The position numbers were made by a program, and so were the translations under genes. Under the pieces are notes generated by a model, which was given only the letters and a program-made list of their open reading frames with translations, did no database searches and was not told where the DNA came from. Below are positions 24,791 through 33,287 of a DNA stretch of 64,000 nt, piece after piece. Positions within the stretch are counted from its first letter, which is position 1, and every line of letters starts with the position of its first letter. Origin of the DNA: RBG-16-66-20 sp036560705 (GTDB taxonomy: Bacteria > Pseudomonadota > Gammaproteobacteria > Burkholderiales > SG8-39); assembly GCA_036560705.1 (NCBI GenBank), contig DATBQR010000109.1:21315-85314 (forward strand), written 5' to 3'.

Positions 24791-25690
24791 TCAGTCCAGT
24801 TCCAGACCGTCCATGCCGGAATTTTTCCGCACCTTCGGCAGCATCTCGCGGATCAGCCGGCCCGCTTCCACCGGATCGGCCACCTGCGGCACCTCCGCGC
24901 CGCGCCGCCAGCCCTCGCAGACGGCGATGCGCCCGACGCCCGCCTGGATCACTCGGCCGGTGATGTCCTGCGCCAGCTCGCTCGCGAGATAGGTGACGAC
25001 GGGCGACACCCACTTCGGATCGCGCATCGCGCGCTGCTCCTCGGTCACCGCGCGCAGGCCCTCCGTCATGCGCGTCTGCGCGGAGGGCGAAACCGCGTTC
25101 ACCGTGACACCGATGCGCTTCAGCTCGCGCGCGGCGATGAGGGTGAAGGCCGCGATGCCCGCCTTCGCCGCGCCGTAGTTCGACTGCCCGACGTTGCCGT
25201 AGATGCCCGAGGTCGAGGTAGTGTTGATGATCCGCCCCATCACCGGATCGCCGGTTTTCTTGTGGATCTCGCGCCAGTGGGCGGCGGCGTGCCGCGACGG
25301 CGCGAACGTGCCCTTCAGGTGCACCTGGATCACCGCGTCCCATTCCTCCTCGCTCATGTTGACGAGCATCCGGTCGCGCAGGATGCCGGCATTGTTGACG
25401 ACGACATCGAGCTTGCCGTAAGCCTCGATCGCGTGATCGATCATGTGCTTCGCGCCGGCCCAGGAGCCGACGTCGTCGCCGTTGACGATCGCTTCGCCGC
25501 CCGCCTTCCTGATGTCGGCAACCGTCTGCGCGGCGAACGAATCGTCGCGGCCGGTGCCGTCCACGTTCGCGCCGAGGTCGTTCACCACCACCTTCGCGCC
25601 GTTCGCCGCAAGCAGGAGGGCGTGCTCCCGCCCCAGGCCGCGGCCCGCGCCCGTGACGATCGCAACCCTGCCTTCGCACAATCCCGGCAT
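24791..25690 (-). CDS. SDR dehydrogenase, HSD17B4/MFE-2-like
   Basis: A 299-aa short-chain dehydrogenase: GAGRGLG (14-20), VVVNDLGAN (the NDLG typical of MFE-2), NNAGILRD (99-106), catalytic Y172 and K176 and a C-terminal extension (about 245-299). It probably oxidises (R)-3-hydroxyacyl-CoA made by the MaoC hydratase encoded next. The ATG shares one base with the stop of the preceding small gene (TGATG). The longer in-frame start reads through that gene and is rejected. Confidence 0.92.
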   Translation of the reverse strand: MPGLCEGRVAIVTGAGRGLGREHALLLAANGAKVVVNDLGANVDGTGRDDSFAAQTVADIRKAGGEAIVNGDDVGSWAGAKHMIDHAIEAYGKLDVVVNNAGILRDRMLVNMSEEEWDAVIQVHLKGTFAPSRHAAAHWREIHKKTGDPVMGRIINTTSTSGIYGNVGQSNYGAAKAGIAAFTLIAARELKRIGVTVNAVSPSAQTRMTEGLRAVTEEQRAMRDPKWVSPVVTYLASELAQDITGRVIQAGVGRIAVCEGWRRGAEVPQVADPVEAGRLIREMLPKVRKNSGMDGLELD

Positions 25691-26031
25691 CAGCGCCGGC
25701 CCTTCTTCACGAAATCGAGCGAGGCCTGGAACAGGTCGAGATCCTTCGCATAGTCCGCCGCGTCGGCGCGCCTGACCTGGACCCATTCGCGCGTGGTCGC
25801 CATGCCGCCGGGCGAGAATGGTCCGACGTAGTCGCAAGAAAACTGGAGCTCGGTGGCCATCGCCGCCGGCAGGCGCAAGCCGATGGCCTCGTCGCTGAGG
25901 CAGGCGAACATCTTGTCGCTGACGAAGTAGGCATCGAGGCCGTTGATTTTGCGCGCGCTGACCCCCGGCAGCTTGAGCAGCAGTGCGTCGATCTGCGCCT
26001 TGCGGCTGGACTCGGGCGCATCGGTCTTCAT
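25690..26031 (-). CDS. Small protein resembling TfoX N-terminal / YjbR folds
   Basis: A 113-aa protein with LPGVSARKINGLDAYFVSDK followed by MFACLSDEAIGLRLP. This layout recalls the TfoX N-terminal or MmcQ/YjbR-like domain, but the match is weak. No catalytic residues are evident. It is the first gene of the SDR-MaoC-lipoprotein operon and overlaps the SDR start by one base. The chosen ATG (MKTDAPESS) avoids a poorly coding extension into the LemA promoter region. Confidence 0.65.
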   Translation of the reverse strand: MKTDAPESSRKAQIDALLLKLPGVSARKINGLDAYFVSDKMFACLSDEAIGLRLPAAMATELQFSCDYVGPFSPGGMATTREWVQVRRADAADYAKDLDLFQASLDFVKKGRR

Positions 26032-26093
26032 GGGGAATCCGCCTGGGCTGTCACGGCGCCGGGTTACACTGCATCGGGACGGGGGGAAAACCA

Positions 26094-26696
26094 ATGGGAA
26101 CGGCAAACACGGTTCTGGTCGTCTTTCTGGTTGTCGCGGCGGTGCTGGCAGTCTACCTCGTCATTATTTACAACAACCTGGTCACGGTAAAGAACAACGT
26201 CGCCAGGGCCTGGGCGAATATCGACGTGCTGCTCAAGCAGCGCCACGACGAGATCCCCAAGCTGGTGGAAGTCTGCAGGCAGTACATGCAGTTCGAGCAG
26301 GACACCCTGGTGCGCGTCGCCGAGGCGAGGTCGCAGGTGGCAAAGGCGCGGGAAGCGCAGAACATCGGCGCCCTGGGGCCCGCGGAAGCGGCGCTGCGCG
26401 CGGGCGTCGCCAAGGTATTTGCCGTCGCCGAGGCCTATCCGCAGCTCAAGGCCAACCAGAACTTCATGCAGCTGCAAAGCCGCATCACCGGCCTGGAGAA
26501 CGCCATCGCCGACCGGCGCGAGTTCTACAACGACAGCGTCAACGTCAACAATATCCGCATCCAGCAGTTCCCGGACGCGGTCATCGCGGCCAGGTTCGGC
26601 TTCAGGGACGCCCACATGCTGGATTTCGAGGCGAAGGAGATCGCCGACGTGGACGTGAAGTCGCTGTTCGGCTCCAGGGCGGGCGGCGCCGCCTGA
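26094..26696 (+). CDS. lemA: LemA family protein
   Basis: A 200-aa membrane-anchored coiled protein: one N-terminal helix (LVVFLVVAAVLAVYLVIIYN), then NNLVTVKNNVARAWANIDVL and LKQRHDEIPKLVEVCRQY, and FYNDSVNVNNIRIQQFPD near the end, all LemA signatures. Most of the chain is alpha-helical and faces the periplasm. The role is unknown. A GGGGGAAAACCA leader gives the ribosome site. It is convergent with a GIDE-domain gene, a frequent LemA partner. Confidence 0.93.
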   Translation: MGTANTVLVVFLVVAAVLAVYLVIIYNNLVTVKNNVARAWANIDVLLKQRHDEIPKLVEVCRQYMQFEQDTLVRVAEARSQVAKAREAQNIGALGPAEAALRAGVAKVFAVAEAYPQLKANQNFMQLQSRITGLENAIADRREFYNDSVNVNNIRIQQFPDAVIAARFGFRDAHMLDFEAKEIADVDVKSLFGSRAGGAA

Positions 26697-26699
26697 CGT

Positions 26700-27623
26700 T
26701 CAGTGGCGGAAGACCCAGGCGAGGATCGCGACGCCGAGCAGGAAGCAGGAAAGGTGGATCCAGGCCCAGATCTTCATGTCCCGTTCCAGCCGGGACCGGC
26801 TTTCCGCGCTGATGAAGAACTGACGTCCATCGCCGGGTTTCGACACGATGTTCTGGGGTTGCGGCGGATTTGCGGCGAACTCGGCCTCGACGTCGCGCCG
26901 CGCCTGGGCCCGCACCCGCTCCCACTCCTGCTCGCTGAACTGGCCGTCGCCGTTCAGGTCGAAGCGCCGGATCAGCGCCGGCATGTCCTTCTTCCATTCG
27001 GCGATGCGCTGGCCGGCCTGCAGGCCGATGTCGCTCTCGGTGACGGTTGAACTCGTGGTGGCGAATTCGCCGAGCACCAGGAGCGGGTCGCCGGCGAGGA
27101 TGCACCGCTCGGCATAGTTGAACCTTTCGTCGTGCCATCTCTGCACCCGCACGGAAACGAGCTTCGCGCCCACCGGATCGACGACGCATTCGCCGCTCCC
27201 GTCGTTCAGCATGAACGACCATTCGCTGGTTTCGTTTTCCTCCTCCGGCGAGCCTCCGCGTTCCCGCGGGTTCCGTTCCGTCTTCTGGTAGCTGTACCAG
27301 CAGCAACGCAGCTGCGTGAGCGGGCTTCGCAGGGGCTGGCCCGGAAAGGCCGCCGCCCGCCCTTCGAGCCTCACGTAGCCCTGGGGCGCCGAGACGATCC
27401 TCGACAGCGGGTAATCCTCCAGCGCCTGCAGACGGCGGTAGCTGGCGATCCAGCCCCAGAGGGCCGCGCCCAGAAACGCCAGCGCCGGCGTCGCGAACAG
27501 CCACAGCGGAAGCCCTCTTTCCGCGCGCAGCAGGATCAGAAGAACCAGCGCCACCGCCGCTGCGACGGCGGCGGTGACCGGACCACGCAACTCCTCTCCC
27601 GCCATGGAAAGGAAGCTAGGCAT
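26700..27623 (-). CDS. GIDE-domain membrane protein with EF-hand
   Basis: The 307-aa protein has two N-terminal helices (about 17-33 and 40-60), a GIDE-like beta region (about 75-190, with YVRLEGRA, CCWYSYQK and the late RCILAGDPLLVLGEF), and a C-terminal helix (286-304). Between them lies one EF-hand loop, DLNGDGQFSEQE (222-233), with the calcium ligands D, N, D, S and E in place. There is no RING domain, so it is not a ligase despite family names. The ATG abuts the SDR stop without a ribosome site; a second ATG six codons in is possible. Confidence 0.8.
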   Translation of the reverse strand: MPSFLSMAGEELRGPVTAAVAAAVALVLLILLRAERGLPLWLFATPALAFLGAALWGWIASYRRLQALEDYPLSRIVSAPQGYVRLEGRAAAFPGQPLRSPLTQLRCCWYSYQKTERNPRERGGSPEEENETSEWSFMLNDGSGECVVDPVGAKLVSVRVQRWHDERFNYAERCILAGDPLLVLGEFATTSSTVTESDIGLQAGQRIAEWKKDMPALIRRFDLNGDGQFSEQEWERVRAQARRDVEAEFAANPPQPQNIVSKPGDGRQFFISAESRSRLERDMKIWAWIHLSCFLLGVAILAWVFRH

Positions 27624-28400
27624 CTAAAACAGCGAGTAGCCCCCGTCGATGAGGAAGGTGTCGCCGGTGTGGTAGCTGCTCGCGTCGCTCACCAGGTAGA
27701 CCGCGATCGCGCCGAAGTCCGCGGGCTGGCCCCAGCGGCGCATCGGCACGCGCGGCAGCACCTTGTCGCGGAACTTGTCCCAGTTGAGCGCCTTCTCCGT
27801 CATCGCAGTCTCGATCCAGCCCGGCAGGATGGCGTTGGCGCGGATGCCGTGGCGCGCGAATTCGACCGCCAACGCGCGGATCATCGAGATCAGGCCACCC
27901 TTGGTGGCGGCGTAATGCTCGCCGCGCGGCTGCCCTGAAATCGCCGCGAGGCTGGCGGTGCCGACCAGCGCGCCGCCCTTGCCGTGTTCCGCCATGTGCC
28001 TGGCCGAGGCGCGCAGGGTATAGAACGCGCCGTCGAGGTTGACGCGCGTGACGCGCTTCCACTCCTCGGCGGTCATTTCGGTGAAGGATTTGACGCCGGC
28101 GCGCCCGCCCACGCCGGCATTGGCGAAGCAGGCATGCAGCGGCCCCAGCGCGGCGACGGTTTCGGCAAAGCGCTTTTCCACTTCCTGTTCGTCGCCCACG
28201 TCGCAGTGCAGCGCGATCGCCTTCCCGCCATGGGATTGGATTTTTTTAAGGGAAATTTCATTCTTTTCGGCGTTCGTTCCCCATATGCAGACCGCGGCAC
28301 CGGCCCGCGCGAGCGCCTCGGCCATGCCCAGGCCGATGCCGCTGTTGCCGCCGGTGATGAGCGCGGTCTTGCCGGTCAGGTCAAAAGCGTTGTAGGTCAT
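27624..28400 (-). CDS. SDR-family oxidoreductase
   Basis: A 258-aa classical SDR: TGGNSGIG (17-24), NAG (94-96), S150, Y163 and K167 are present, and DTFLIDGGYSLF closes the chain. It resembles the other stand-alone SDR in the window (same LTGKTALITGG and GIGLGMAEAL opening) and may be a paralogue. It is transcribed from a shared palindromic promoter, opposite the molybdopterin enzyme, so the two may act on related substrates. Confidence 0.9.
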   Translation of the reverse strand: MTYNAFDLTGKTALITGGNSGIGLGMAEALARAGAAVCIWGTNAEKNEISLKKIQSHGGKAIALHCDVGDEQEVEKRFAETVAALGPLHACFANAGVGGRAGVKSFTEMTAEEWKRVTRVNLDGAFYTLRASARHMAEHGKGGALVGTASLAAISGQPRGEHYAATKGGLISMIRALAVEFARHGIRANAILPGWIETAMTEKALNWDKFRDKVLPRVPMRRWGQPADFGAIAVYLVSDASSYHTGDTFLIDGGYSLF

Positions 28401-28409
28401 GACGCGGAC

Positions 28410-28419
28410 ATTCTAGAAT
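28410..28419. promoter_or_regulatory. Palindromic bidirectional -10 element
   Basis: ATTCTAGAAT is a perfect palindrome, and reads TAGAAT as a -10 box on both strands. Exactly 9 nt separate the box from the SDR ATG on the minus strand and from the molybdopterin-enzyme ATG on the plus strand. Each message would have a leader of only 2-3 nt and no ribosome site. TTGTAG at 28390-28395, 18 bp away, is a possible plus-strand -35. Confidence 0.5.
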
Positions 28420-28428
28420 GGAACAAAG

Positions 28429-30723
28429 ATGCAAGAACAACAATACGGCATCGGACAGCCCCTCTCCCGCTTCGAGGACCCGCGCCTGCTGCGCGGCGAG
28501 GGGCGGTTCATCAACGATCTCGCCGTGCCGGGCATGGCGCACATCGCCTACGTGCGCTCGCCGCACGCGCGGGCGCGCATCGCCGCGGTCGACGCGACCG
28601 CGGCGCTGGCCGCGCCCGGCGTGATCGGCGTGTTCACGATAGACGACCTGGAACGCGACGGCGTCGGCACCACCGCGCCGGCGCTCAAGCGCAGCCGCCC
28701 CGACGGCACGCCGATGTTCTGGCGCGCGCATCCGGGCCTCGCCAAGGGCCTGGTGCGCCACGTCGGCGACCCGGTCGCCATCGTCGTGGCCGAAACGCTG
28801 GCGCAGGCAAAGGACGCGGCGGAGCTGGTGGCGGTGGACTACGACGCCCTGCCCGTCACCGATCCGGTGTGGGAGGAATGCCCGGACAACGTCAGCAACG
28901 TGTTCGAGGTCGGCAACCGCGCGGCGGCGGATGCGGCCTTCGCCGCCGCGGCGAAAATCGTCAAGCGGCGCTACGCCGTGTCGCGCGTGCACGCCCAGTT
29001 CATGGAACCGCGCGGCGGACTCGGCGAATGGGACCGCGGCACCGGGCGCTACACGCTGCACTGCGACGTGCAGTATCCGCACCGCGTGCGGGAAATCCTC
29101 GCCGGCGTCCTGAAAGTCCCCGAACAGCAGATCCGCGTGGTGAGCCAGGACGTCGGCGGCGCGTTCGGCGCCAAGGGCTGGGCGCACCTCGAGCACCGGC
29201 ACGTGCTGTGGCTCGCGAAGAAGCTCGGCCGCCCGGTGAAATGGACCTGCGACCGCAGCGAGGCGCTGCTGGCGGACGAGCACGGGCGCGACCTGTCCTC
29301 GGAAATCGAGCTCGCTTTCGATGCGAACCACCGCATCCTCGCGCTGCGCGTACGCAACGTCAGCGCGCTCGGCGCCTACGTCTCCACCGACCGCAACCTG
29401 CTGCCCGGCTTCGCCAACCTTGGTTCCCTGGCCGGCATGTACCTGATCCCGGCGGCGCACGTGCACGTCACGGGCGTCTTCAGCCATACCCAGTCGCTCG
29501 CGCCCTACCGCGGCAACGGGCGGCCGGAAGCGATTTTCCTGCTGGAGCGCCTGCTCGACGACGCCGCGCTGGAACTGGCCGTCGACCGCGTGGAATTGCG
29601 CAGGCGAAATCTGATCAGGACCTTTCCGTACAAGACCGCGATCACCTTCACCTACGACTGCGGAGACTTCGAAAAGGGACTGGACAAGGCCCTCGCGCTC
29701 GCGGACTGGCAGAATTTCCCCGCGAGAAAAGAGCAGTCCCTGTCAAAAGGAAAACTGCGCGGCATCGGCCTCGCCAACGCCATCGAGCGCGCGGCATCCC
29801 CGAGCATCGAATACGCCGAGATCCGCTTCGATTCCTCGGGCGGGGCGACGCTCGCCGTCGGCACCAAGAGCCAGGGCCAGGGCCACGAGACCATGTACCG
29901 CCAGATCGCCGGAGAGCGCCTCGGCATCGCACCGCGGGAGCTGCGCTTCGTCGAAGGCGACACCGACACCGTCGCCTGGGGCGCGGGCACCGGCGGCTCG
30001 CGCTCGGCGGCGATCGGCGGCACCGCGCTGTGGCTGGCCGCCGACAAGGTGATCGCCAAGGGAAAGCGCATCGCCGCGCACCTGCTGGAGGCGGCCGACG
30101 CCGACATCGCCTTCGCCGCCGGGCGCTTCAGCATCGCCGGCACCGACCGCGGCGTGTCGATCCAGGAGGTGGCGCGCGCCTCGTTCGCCTTCGCCGCGCT
30201 GCCGAAGAATATCGAGCCCGGCCTGTTCGAGAACGCCACTTTCTCGCCGGCGCAGGAAACCTTTCCGAACGGCACGCACGTCTGCGAAGTCGAGGTCGAC
30301 CCCGAAACCGGGGCGATCGAACTCGTCAACTACGTGGTCGTGGACGACGTCGGCACCGAGATCAACCCGCTCACGCTGCAGGGCCAGATCGTCGGGGGCA
30401 TCGTGCAGGGTCTCGGCCAGGTCTTGATGGAACAGATCGTCTACGACGCCGAGGGCCAGCTGCTCACCGGCTCCTTCATGGACTACGCCATGCCGCGCGC
30501 GGGAGACCTGTGCAATGTCGAGATCGGCCACAACGCGGTGCCGACGGCACTGAATCCGCTGGGCGTCAAGGGCGCGGGCGAAGCCGGCACCGTGGGCGCG
30601 CTGGGCGCGGCGATGAACGCGATCGTGGACGCCCTCGGCACCGCCGATATCGAGATGCCGGCGACACCCGAGCGGGTGTGGCGGGCGCTGCGGAACGGGA
30701 AACCGCCGCCGCGGTCGGGCTAG
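28429..30723 (+). CDS. Xanthine-dehydrogenase-family molybdopterin subunit, orphan
   Basis: The 764-aa large subunit binds molybdopterin cytosine dinucleotide. GGAFGAKG (243-250), PYRGNGRPEA (359-368), GTKSQGQGHET, WGAGTGGSRS and LGVKGAGEAG with catalytic E718 are present, all usual for aldehyde oxidase/CoxL-like hydroxylases. The AYRCSFR loop of CO dehydrogenase is absent, so CO is not the substrate. The small iron-sulfur and FAD subunits are not encoded nearby, nor is a maturation factor. It ends in a CTAG overlap with the convergent methyltransferase gene. Confidence 0.93.
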   Translation: MQEQQYGIGQPLSRFEDPRLLRGEGRFINDLAVPGMAHIAYVRSPHARARIAAVDATAALAAPGVIGVFTIDDLERDGVGTTAPALKRSRPDGTPMFWRAHPGLAKGLVRHVGDPVAIVVAETLAQAKDAAELVAVDYDALPVTDPVWEECPDNVSNVFEVGNRAAADAAFAAAAKIVKRRYAVSRVHAQFMEPRGGLGEWDRGTGRYTLHCDVQYPHRVREILAGVLKVPEQQIRVVSQDVGGAFGAKGWAHLEHRHVLWLAKKLGRPVKWTCDRSEALLADEHGRDLSSEIELAFDANHRILALRVRNVSALGAYVSTDRNLLPGFANLGSLAGMYLIPAAHVHVTGVFSHTQSLAPYRGNGRPEAIFLLERLLDDAALELAVDRVELRRRNLIRTFPYKTAITFTYDCGDFEKGLDKALALADWQNFPARKEQSLSKGKLRGIGLANAIERAASPSIEYAEIRFDSSGGATLAVGTKSQGQGHETMYRQIAGERLGIAPRELRFVEGDTDTVAWGAGTGGSRSAAIGGTALWLAADKVIAKGKRIAAHLLEAADADIAFAAGRFSIAGTDRGVSIQEVARASFAFAALPKNIEPGLFENATFSPAQETFPNGTHVCEVEVDPETGAIELVNYVVVDDVGTEINPLTLQGQIVGGIVQGLGQVLMEQIVYDAEGQLLTGSFMDYAMPRAGDLCNVEIGHNAVPTALNPLGVKGAGEAGTVGALGAAMNAIVDALGTADIEMPATPERVWRALRNGKPPPRSG

Positions 30724-31658
30724 GCGCGGAACGGCGGCGGCAGCAGCGCCTGGATCCTCTCCCAGTCGTTGGGAAACAGGCTCAGGCTGGCGGCGCGGTC
30801 CTGGTCGAGAAAGCCGTAGTCGAGCGCGCTGAACTCGTCGCACAGCCGCTGCAGATTGTCCTGCAGAAAGCGCGATGACGGATCCAGCCCGCGCACCACG
30901 CCGAGCCCGGTCGGCGGCGTCGCGATGGTGTGGATGGACAGGTCGGGCCGGTATTTCTTCAGCAGCACCACCAGGCGCCAGATATCGCCGCTCCAGAACG
31001 TCATGACGCGCTCGCGCCGCGCCGTGGTGCGGTCGAGCGGAAAGCAGTCGTGGATCAGGATGGTCGATTCCGGCCCGCACAGGCGCTCCAGGTTGATGAA
31101 GTCGCGCAGGGCGTACTCGAAATGATGCATGCCGTCGATCAGCGCCAGATCGACGGGCAGGCCGCCGAGTTCCGCGCGCACGTCCCGGCGCGCGAAGAAT
31201 TCGTCGCTCGTTTCGGAAAATATCCGCACGCCCTCCGGCATCGGAAAAGCGATGGCCGGCTGCGGATCGATCCCGAGCGCCGCGGTGCCCGGCTGCACGA
31301 GGCGCATGGACGCGCCGGTCTCGACGCCGATCTCCACATAAGTGCGGGGTTTCAGGCGCCCATGCAGGCGTTCCAGGACGTGGAAGTATTCCTCGCCGTG
31401 GAGGAACAATCCCACGAGAATCTCGTAGGCGGCGGCCAGCCCCGGGACCAGCTCCAGGGCGCGTTCGCAGAAGCGCGCCGCCCGGTCACGCTTGCCGGCG
31501 CGGCTCGCGGCGAGCGCCGCGGCGCAGAGAAAAGCCGGCTCGGAGGCCCGCGCACGCACCGCGCCGGCGAGAAGCCACAGCGCAAGCCTGGGATGCCCGG
31601 CGCCGAGCAGGGCGCTGCCGCACGAGAACAGCAACTCTGCCCATATGCGTTTCAGCAT
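30720..31658 (-). CDS. Class I SAM-dependent methyltransferase, TPR-like N terminus
   Basis: A 312-aa protein. Residues 35-95 are alanine-rich helices like a degenerate TPR; then RTYVEIGVETGASMRLV (105-121) is the SAM-binding motif I of Methyltransf_24-type enzymes, with GIDPQP after it and VDLALIDGMHHFEYALRD as the acidic loop. TILIHDCFPLDRTT is also typical. Such enzymes often modify glycans or cephalosporin-like compounds; the target is unknown. Its ATG overlaps the VOC gene stop by 7 nt. Confidence 0.82.
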   Translation of the reverse strand: MLKRIWAELLFSCGSALLGAGHPRLALWLLAGAVRARASEPAFLCAAALAASRAGKRDRAARFCERALELVPGLAAAYEILVGLFLHGEEYFHVLERLHGRLKPRTYVEIGVETGASMRLVQPGTAALGIDPQPAIAFPMPEGVRIFSETSDEFFARRDVRAELGGLPVDLALIDGMHHFEYALRDFINLERLCGPESTILIHDCFPLDRTTARRERVMTFWSGDIWRLVVLLKKYRPDLSIHTIATPPTGLGVVRGLDPSSRFLQDNLQRLCDEFSALDYGFLDQDRAASLSLFPNDWERIQALLPPPFRA

Positions 31659-32398
31659 CTTTCGGCGGCTTTCAAATGGAATCGCACTCCGCAGATATCG
31701 GCCGCCGGGCCGGGCGCAGCCGCCTCCAGCTCCACGCCGGCAAACGCCGCCGCCGATCCCGTGCCGGGCAAGAAATGGATCGCGCCGGCGTCCAGCGCGA
31801 TGCGGCGGCTTGCGCCGCCCGGGTTCTGCACCGGCCGCTCGAGAATCGCGCCCCACCTGGCGGCAAGAGCCGCGGCGTCCGGGCATTCGATCTCGACCGC
31901 CAGCAGGCGGCGCGTGACGTCGTCGCGGATGGCGCGCTGCCAGTCCGGGCCGGCGGGTGCATATGGGCCCAGCGGATTCCCGCCGCCGACGGTGCTGTTG
32001 AATTCAATCATCGCGGCGCCGGTGTCCTTCGGATGCAGCTGCACGCCGAAGTAGTCGCCGTGCCGGATCACGTTGGCGGCGCGCACGCCGAGGGACTCCG
32101 CGCGGCGCTGCCGGCGAGCGGGATCGTCGCAATCCAGGATCAGCATGTAGCCGTAGCGCCCGCCGTGGCGCTCGAGAAAGCGGCCGGCGGCGGTGCCGGG
32201 GCGCGTCGGCGAGACGATTTCGATGAAGCTGCTGCCGACCGGGAACAGCACGTTCTCCAGCCCGTATTTTCCGACGTTCGGATCGCGGTGGCATTCCTCC
32301 AGCCCGAGCAGCGACTTGACGCGGGCGGCTTGCGCGGCGAGGTCGGCGGCGACCAGGCAGATCTGCCGCAGGCGCAGGAAGGACGAAGGCGACGGCAC
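31652..32398 (-). CDS. Two-domain VOC/glyoxalase-like protein
   Basis: A 248-aa protein with two VOC-type halves. The first begins LRQICLVAADLAAQAARVKS and has GLENVLFPVGSSFIEIVSP, the second AVEIECPDAAALAARWGAIL and RIALDAGAIHFLPG. This resembles glyoxalase-like proteins of unknown function, not glyoxalase I. It lies 6 nt after the enoyl-CoA hydratase gene and upstream of the methyltransferase, in one operon. Metal ligands could not be assigned with confidence. Confidence 0.75.
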   Translation of the reverse strand: MPSPSSFLRLRQICLVAADLAAQAARVKSLLGLEECHRDPNVGKYGLENVLFPVGSSFIEIVSPTRPGTAAGRFLERHGGRYGYMLILDCDDPARRQRRAESLGVRAANVIRHGDYFGVQLHPKDTGAAMIEFNSTVGGGNPLGPYAPAGPDWQRAIRDDVTRRLLAVEIECPDAAALAARWGAILERPVQNPGGASRRIALDAGAIHFLPGTGSAAAFAGVELEAAAPGPAADICGVRFHLKAAERC

Positions 32399-32404
32399 CG
32401 CGGG

Positions 32405-33241
32405 TCAGACGCCCTTGAACACCGGCGCCCGCTTCTCCACGTAGTGCGCGACCCCTTCCTTGAAATCCGCGCTGGCGAAGCTTTTCTTCATTTCTTCGTC
32501 GGCCAGCGCCAGCGCCTCGTTGAAGTCCTGGAACAGGGCCTTCCAGATTTGCGCCTTCATCACCGCCATTGACCGTGGCGACACGGTCTGCGCGAGCGAT
32601 CGCGCGTAGGCGAGGACTTCCTGCATGAAGGTTTCCTGCGGGAACACCTTGTTGACCAGGCCGATGCGCTCGGCTTCCTCGGCGTTCAGCTTGCGCGCCG
32701 AAAGCAGCAGGTCCAGCGCCTGCGCCGGGCCGATGAGGCGCGGCAGCAGCCAGCTGATGCCGTGCTCGGCGATCAGCCCGCGCTGCGCGAAGGAAGTCGT
32801 CAACTTCGCGCCGCTGCCGGCAAACCGGATGTCGGCGTAGAGCGCCAGCACCAGGCCCAGCCCCGCGGCCGGGCCGTTCAGCGCGGCGATCACCGGCTTG
32901 CGCGCCTGCAGCAGGTAGCCGAAGCGGCCGCCGTAGTGCGGCCCGACGTCGGGTCCAAGGCCCGTGTGAAAGTCCGGTCTTTCATCCTTGCCATGCGTGG
33001 CGGAGCCGCCGCCCGGCGTGATTTTCTGCAGCAGCTTCATGTCCGCGCCCGCGCAGAACCCCCGTCCCGCGCCGGTCAGCACGATCACGCGCACCGCCTC
33101 GTCGGCCACCGCGTCCGCGACGGCCCGTTTCAGGCCCTGCCCCATCGCCGCCGTGAAGGCGTTCAGGGAATCGGGGCGATTCAGCGAAATCACCGCCACG
33201 CCGTCCTTCGCTTCGCAGATCACATCTTCGTAAACGCCCAT
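32405..33241 (-). CDS. Enoyl-CoA hydratase/isomerase family protein
   Basis: A 278-aa crotonase-fold enzyme: VISLNRPDSLNAFTAAMGQG, the oxyanion segments GAGRGFCAGADM and ALNGPAAGLGLVLALYADI, and GLIAEHGISWLLPRLIG. The usual catalytic glutamate position is held by the E of AEHGIS. It probably hydrates 2-enoyl-CoA, but crotonases vary widely. The ATG has a GGAGG site; the longer frame lies within the promoter of the divergent dioxygenase gene. Confidence 0.92.
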   Translation of the reverse strand: MGVYEDVICEAKDGVAVISLNRPDSLNAFTAAMGQGLKRAVADAVADEAVRVIVLTGAGRGFCAGADMKLLQKITPGGGSATHGKDERPDFHTGLGPDVGPHYGGRFGYLLQARKPVIAALNGPAAGLGLVLALYADIRFAGSGAKLTTSFAQRGLIAEHGISWLLPRLIGPAQALDLLLSARKLNAEEAERIGLVNKVFPQETFMQEVLAYARSLAQTVSPRSMAVMKAQIWKALFQDFNEALALADEEMKKSFASADFKEGVAHYVEKRAPVFKGV

Positions 33242-33251
33242 CTGGCCTCCC

Positions 33252-33281
33252 TTGGCCGTCCAGCCTACACCCGAATAGAAT
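33252..33281 (+). promoter_or_regulatory. Promoter of the TauD/TfdA-like gene, leaderless
   Basis: TTGGCC (33252-33257), an 18-bp spacer and TAGAAT (33276-33281) stand 6 nt before the ATG, so transcription should start at the start codon. No ribosome site exists. The region also overlaps the 5' side of the divergent enoyl-CoA hydratase gene. Confidence 0.5.
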
Positions 33282-33287
33282 CGACCG

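Noticed and set aside
27984..30878. A 964-codon open frame on the plus strand
   Set aside because: It covers the SDR gene in antisense and the molybdopterin-enzyme gene in another frame; only the 764-aa frame shows family motifs.
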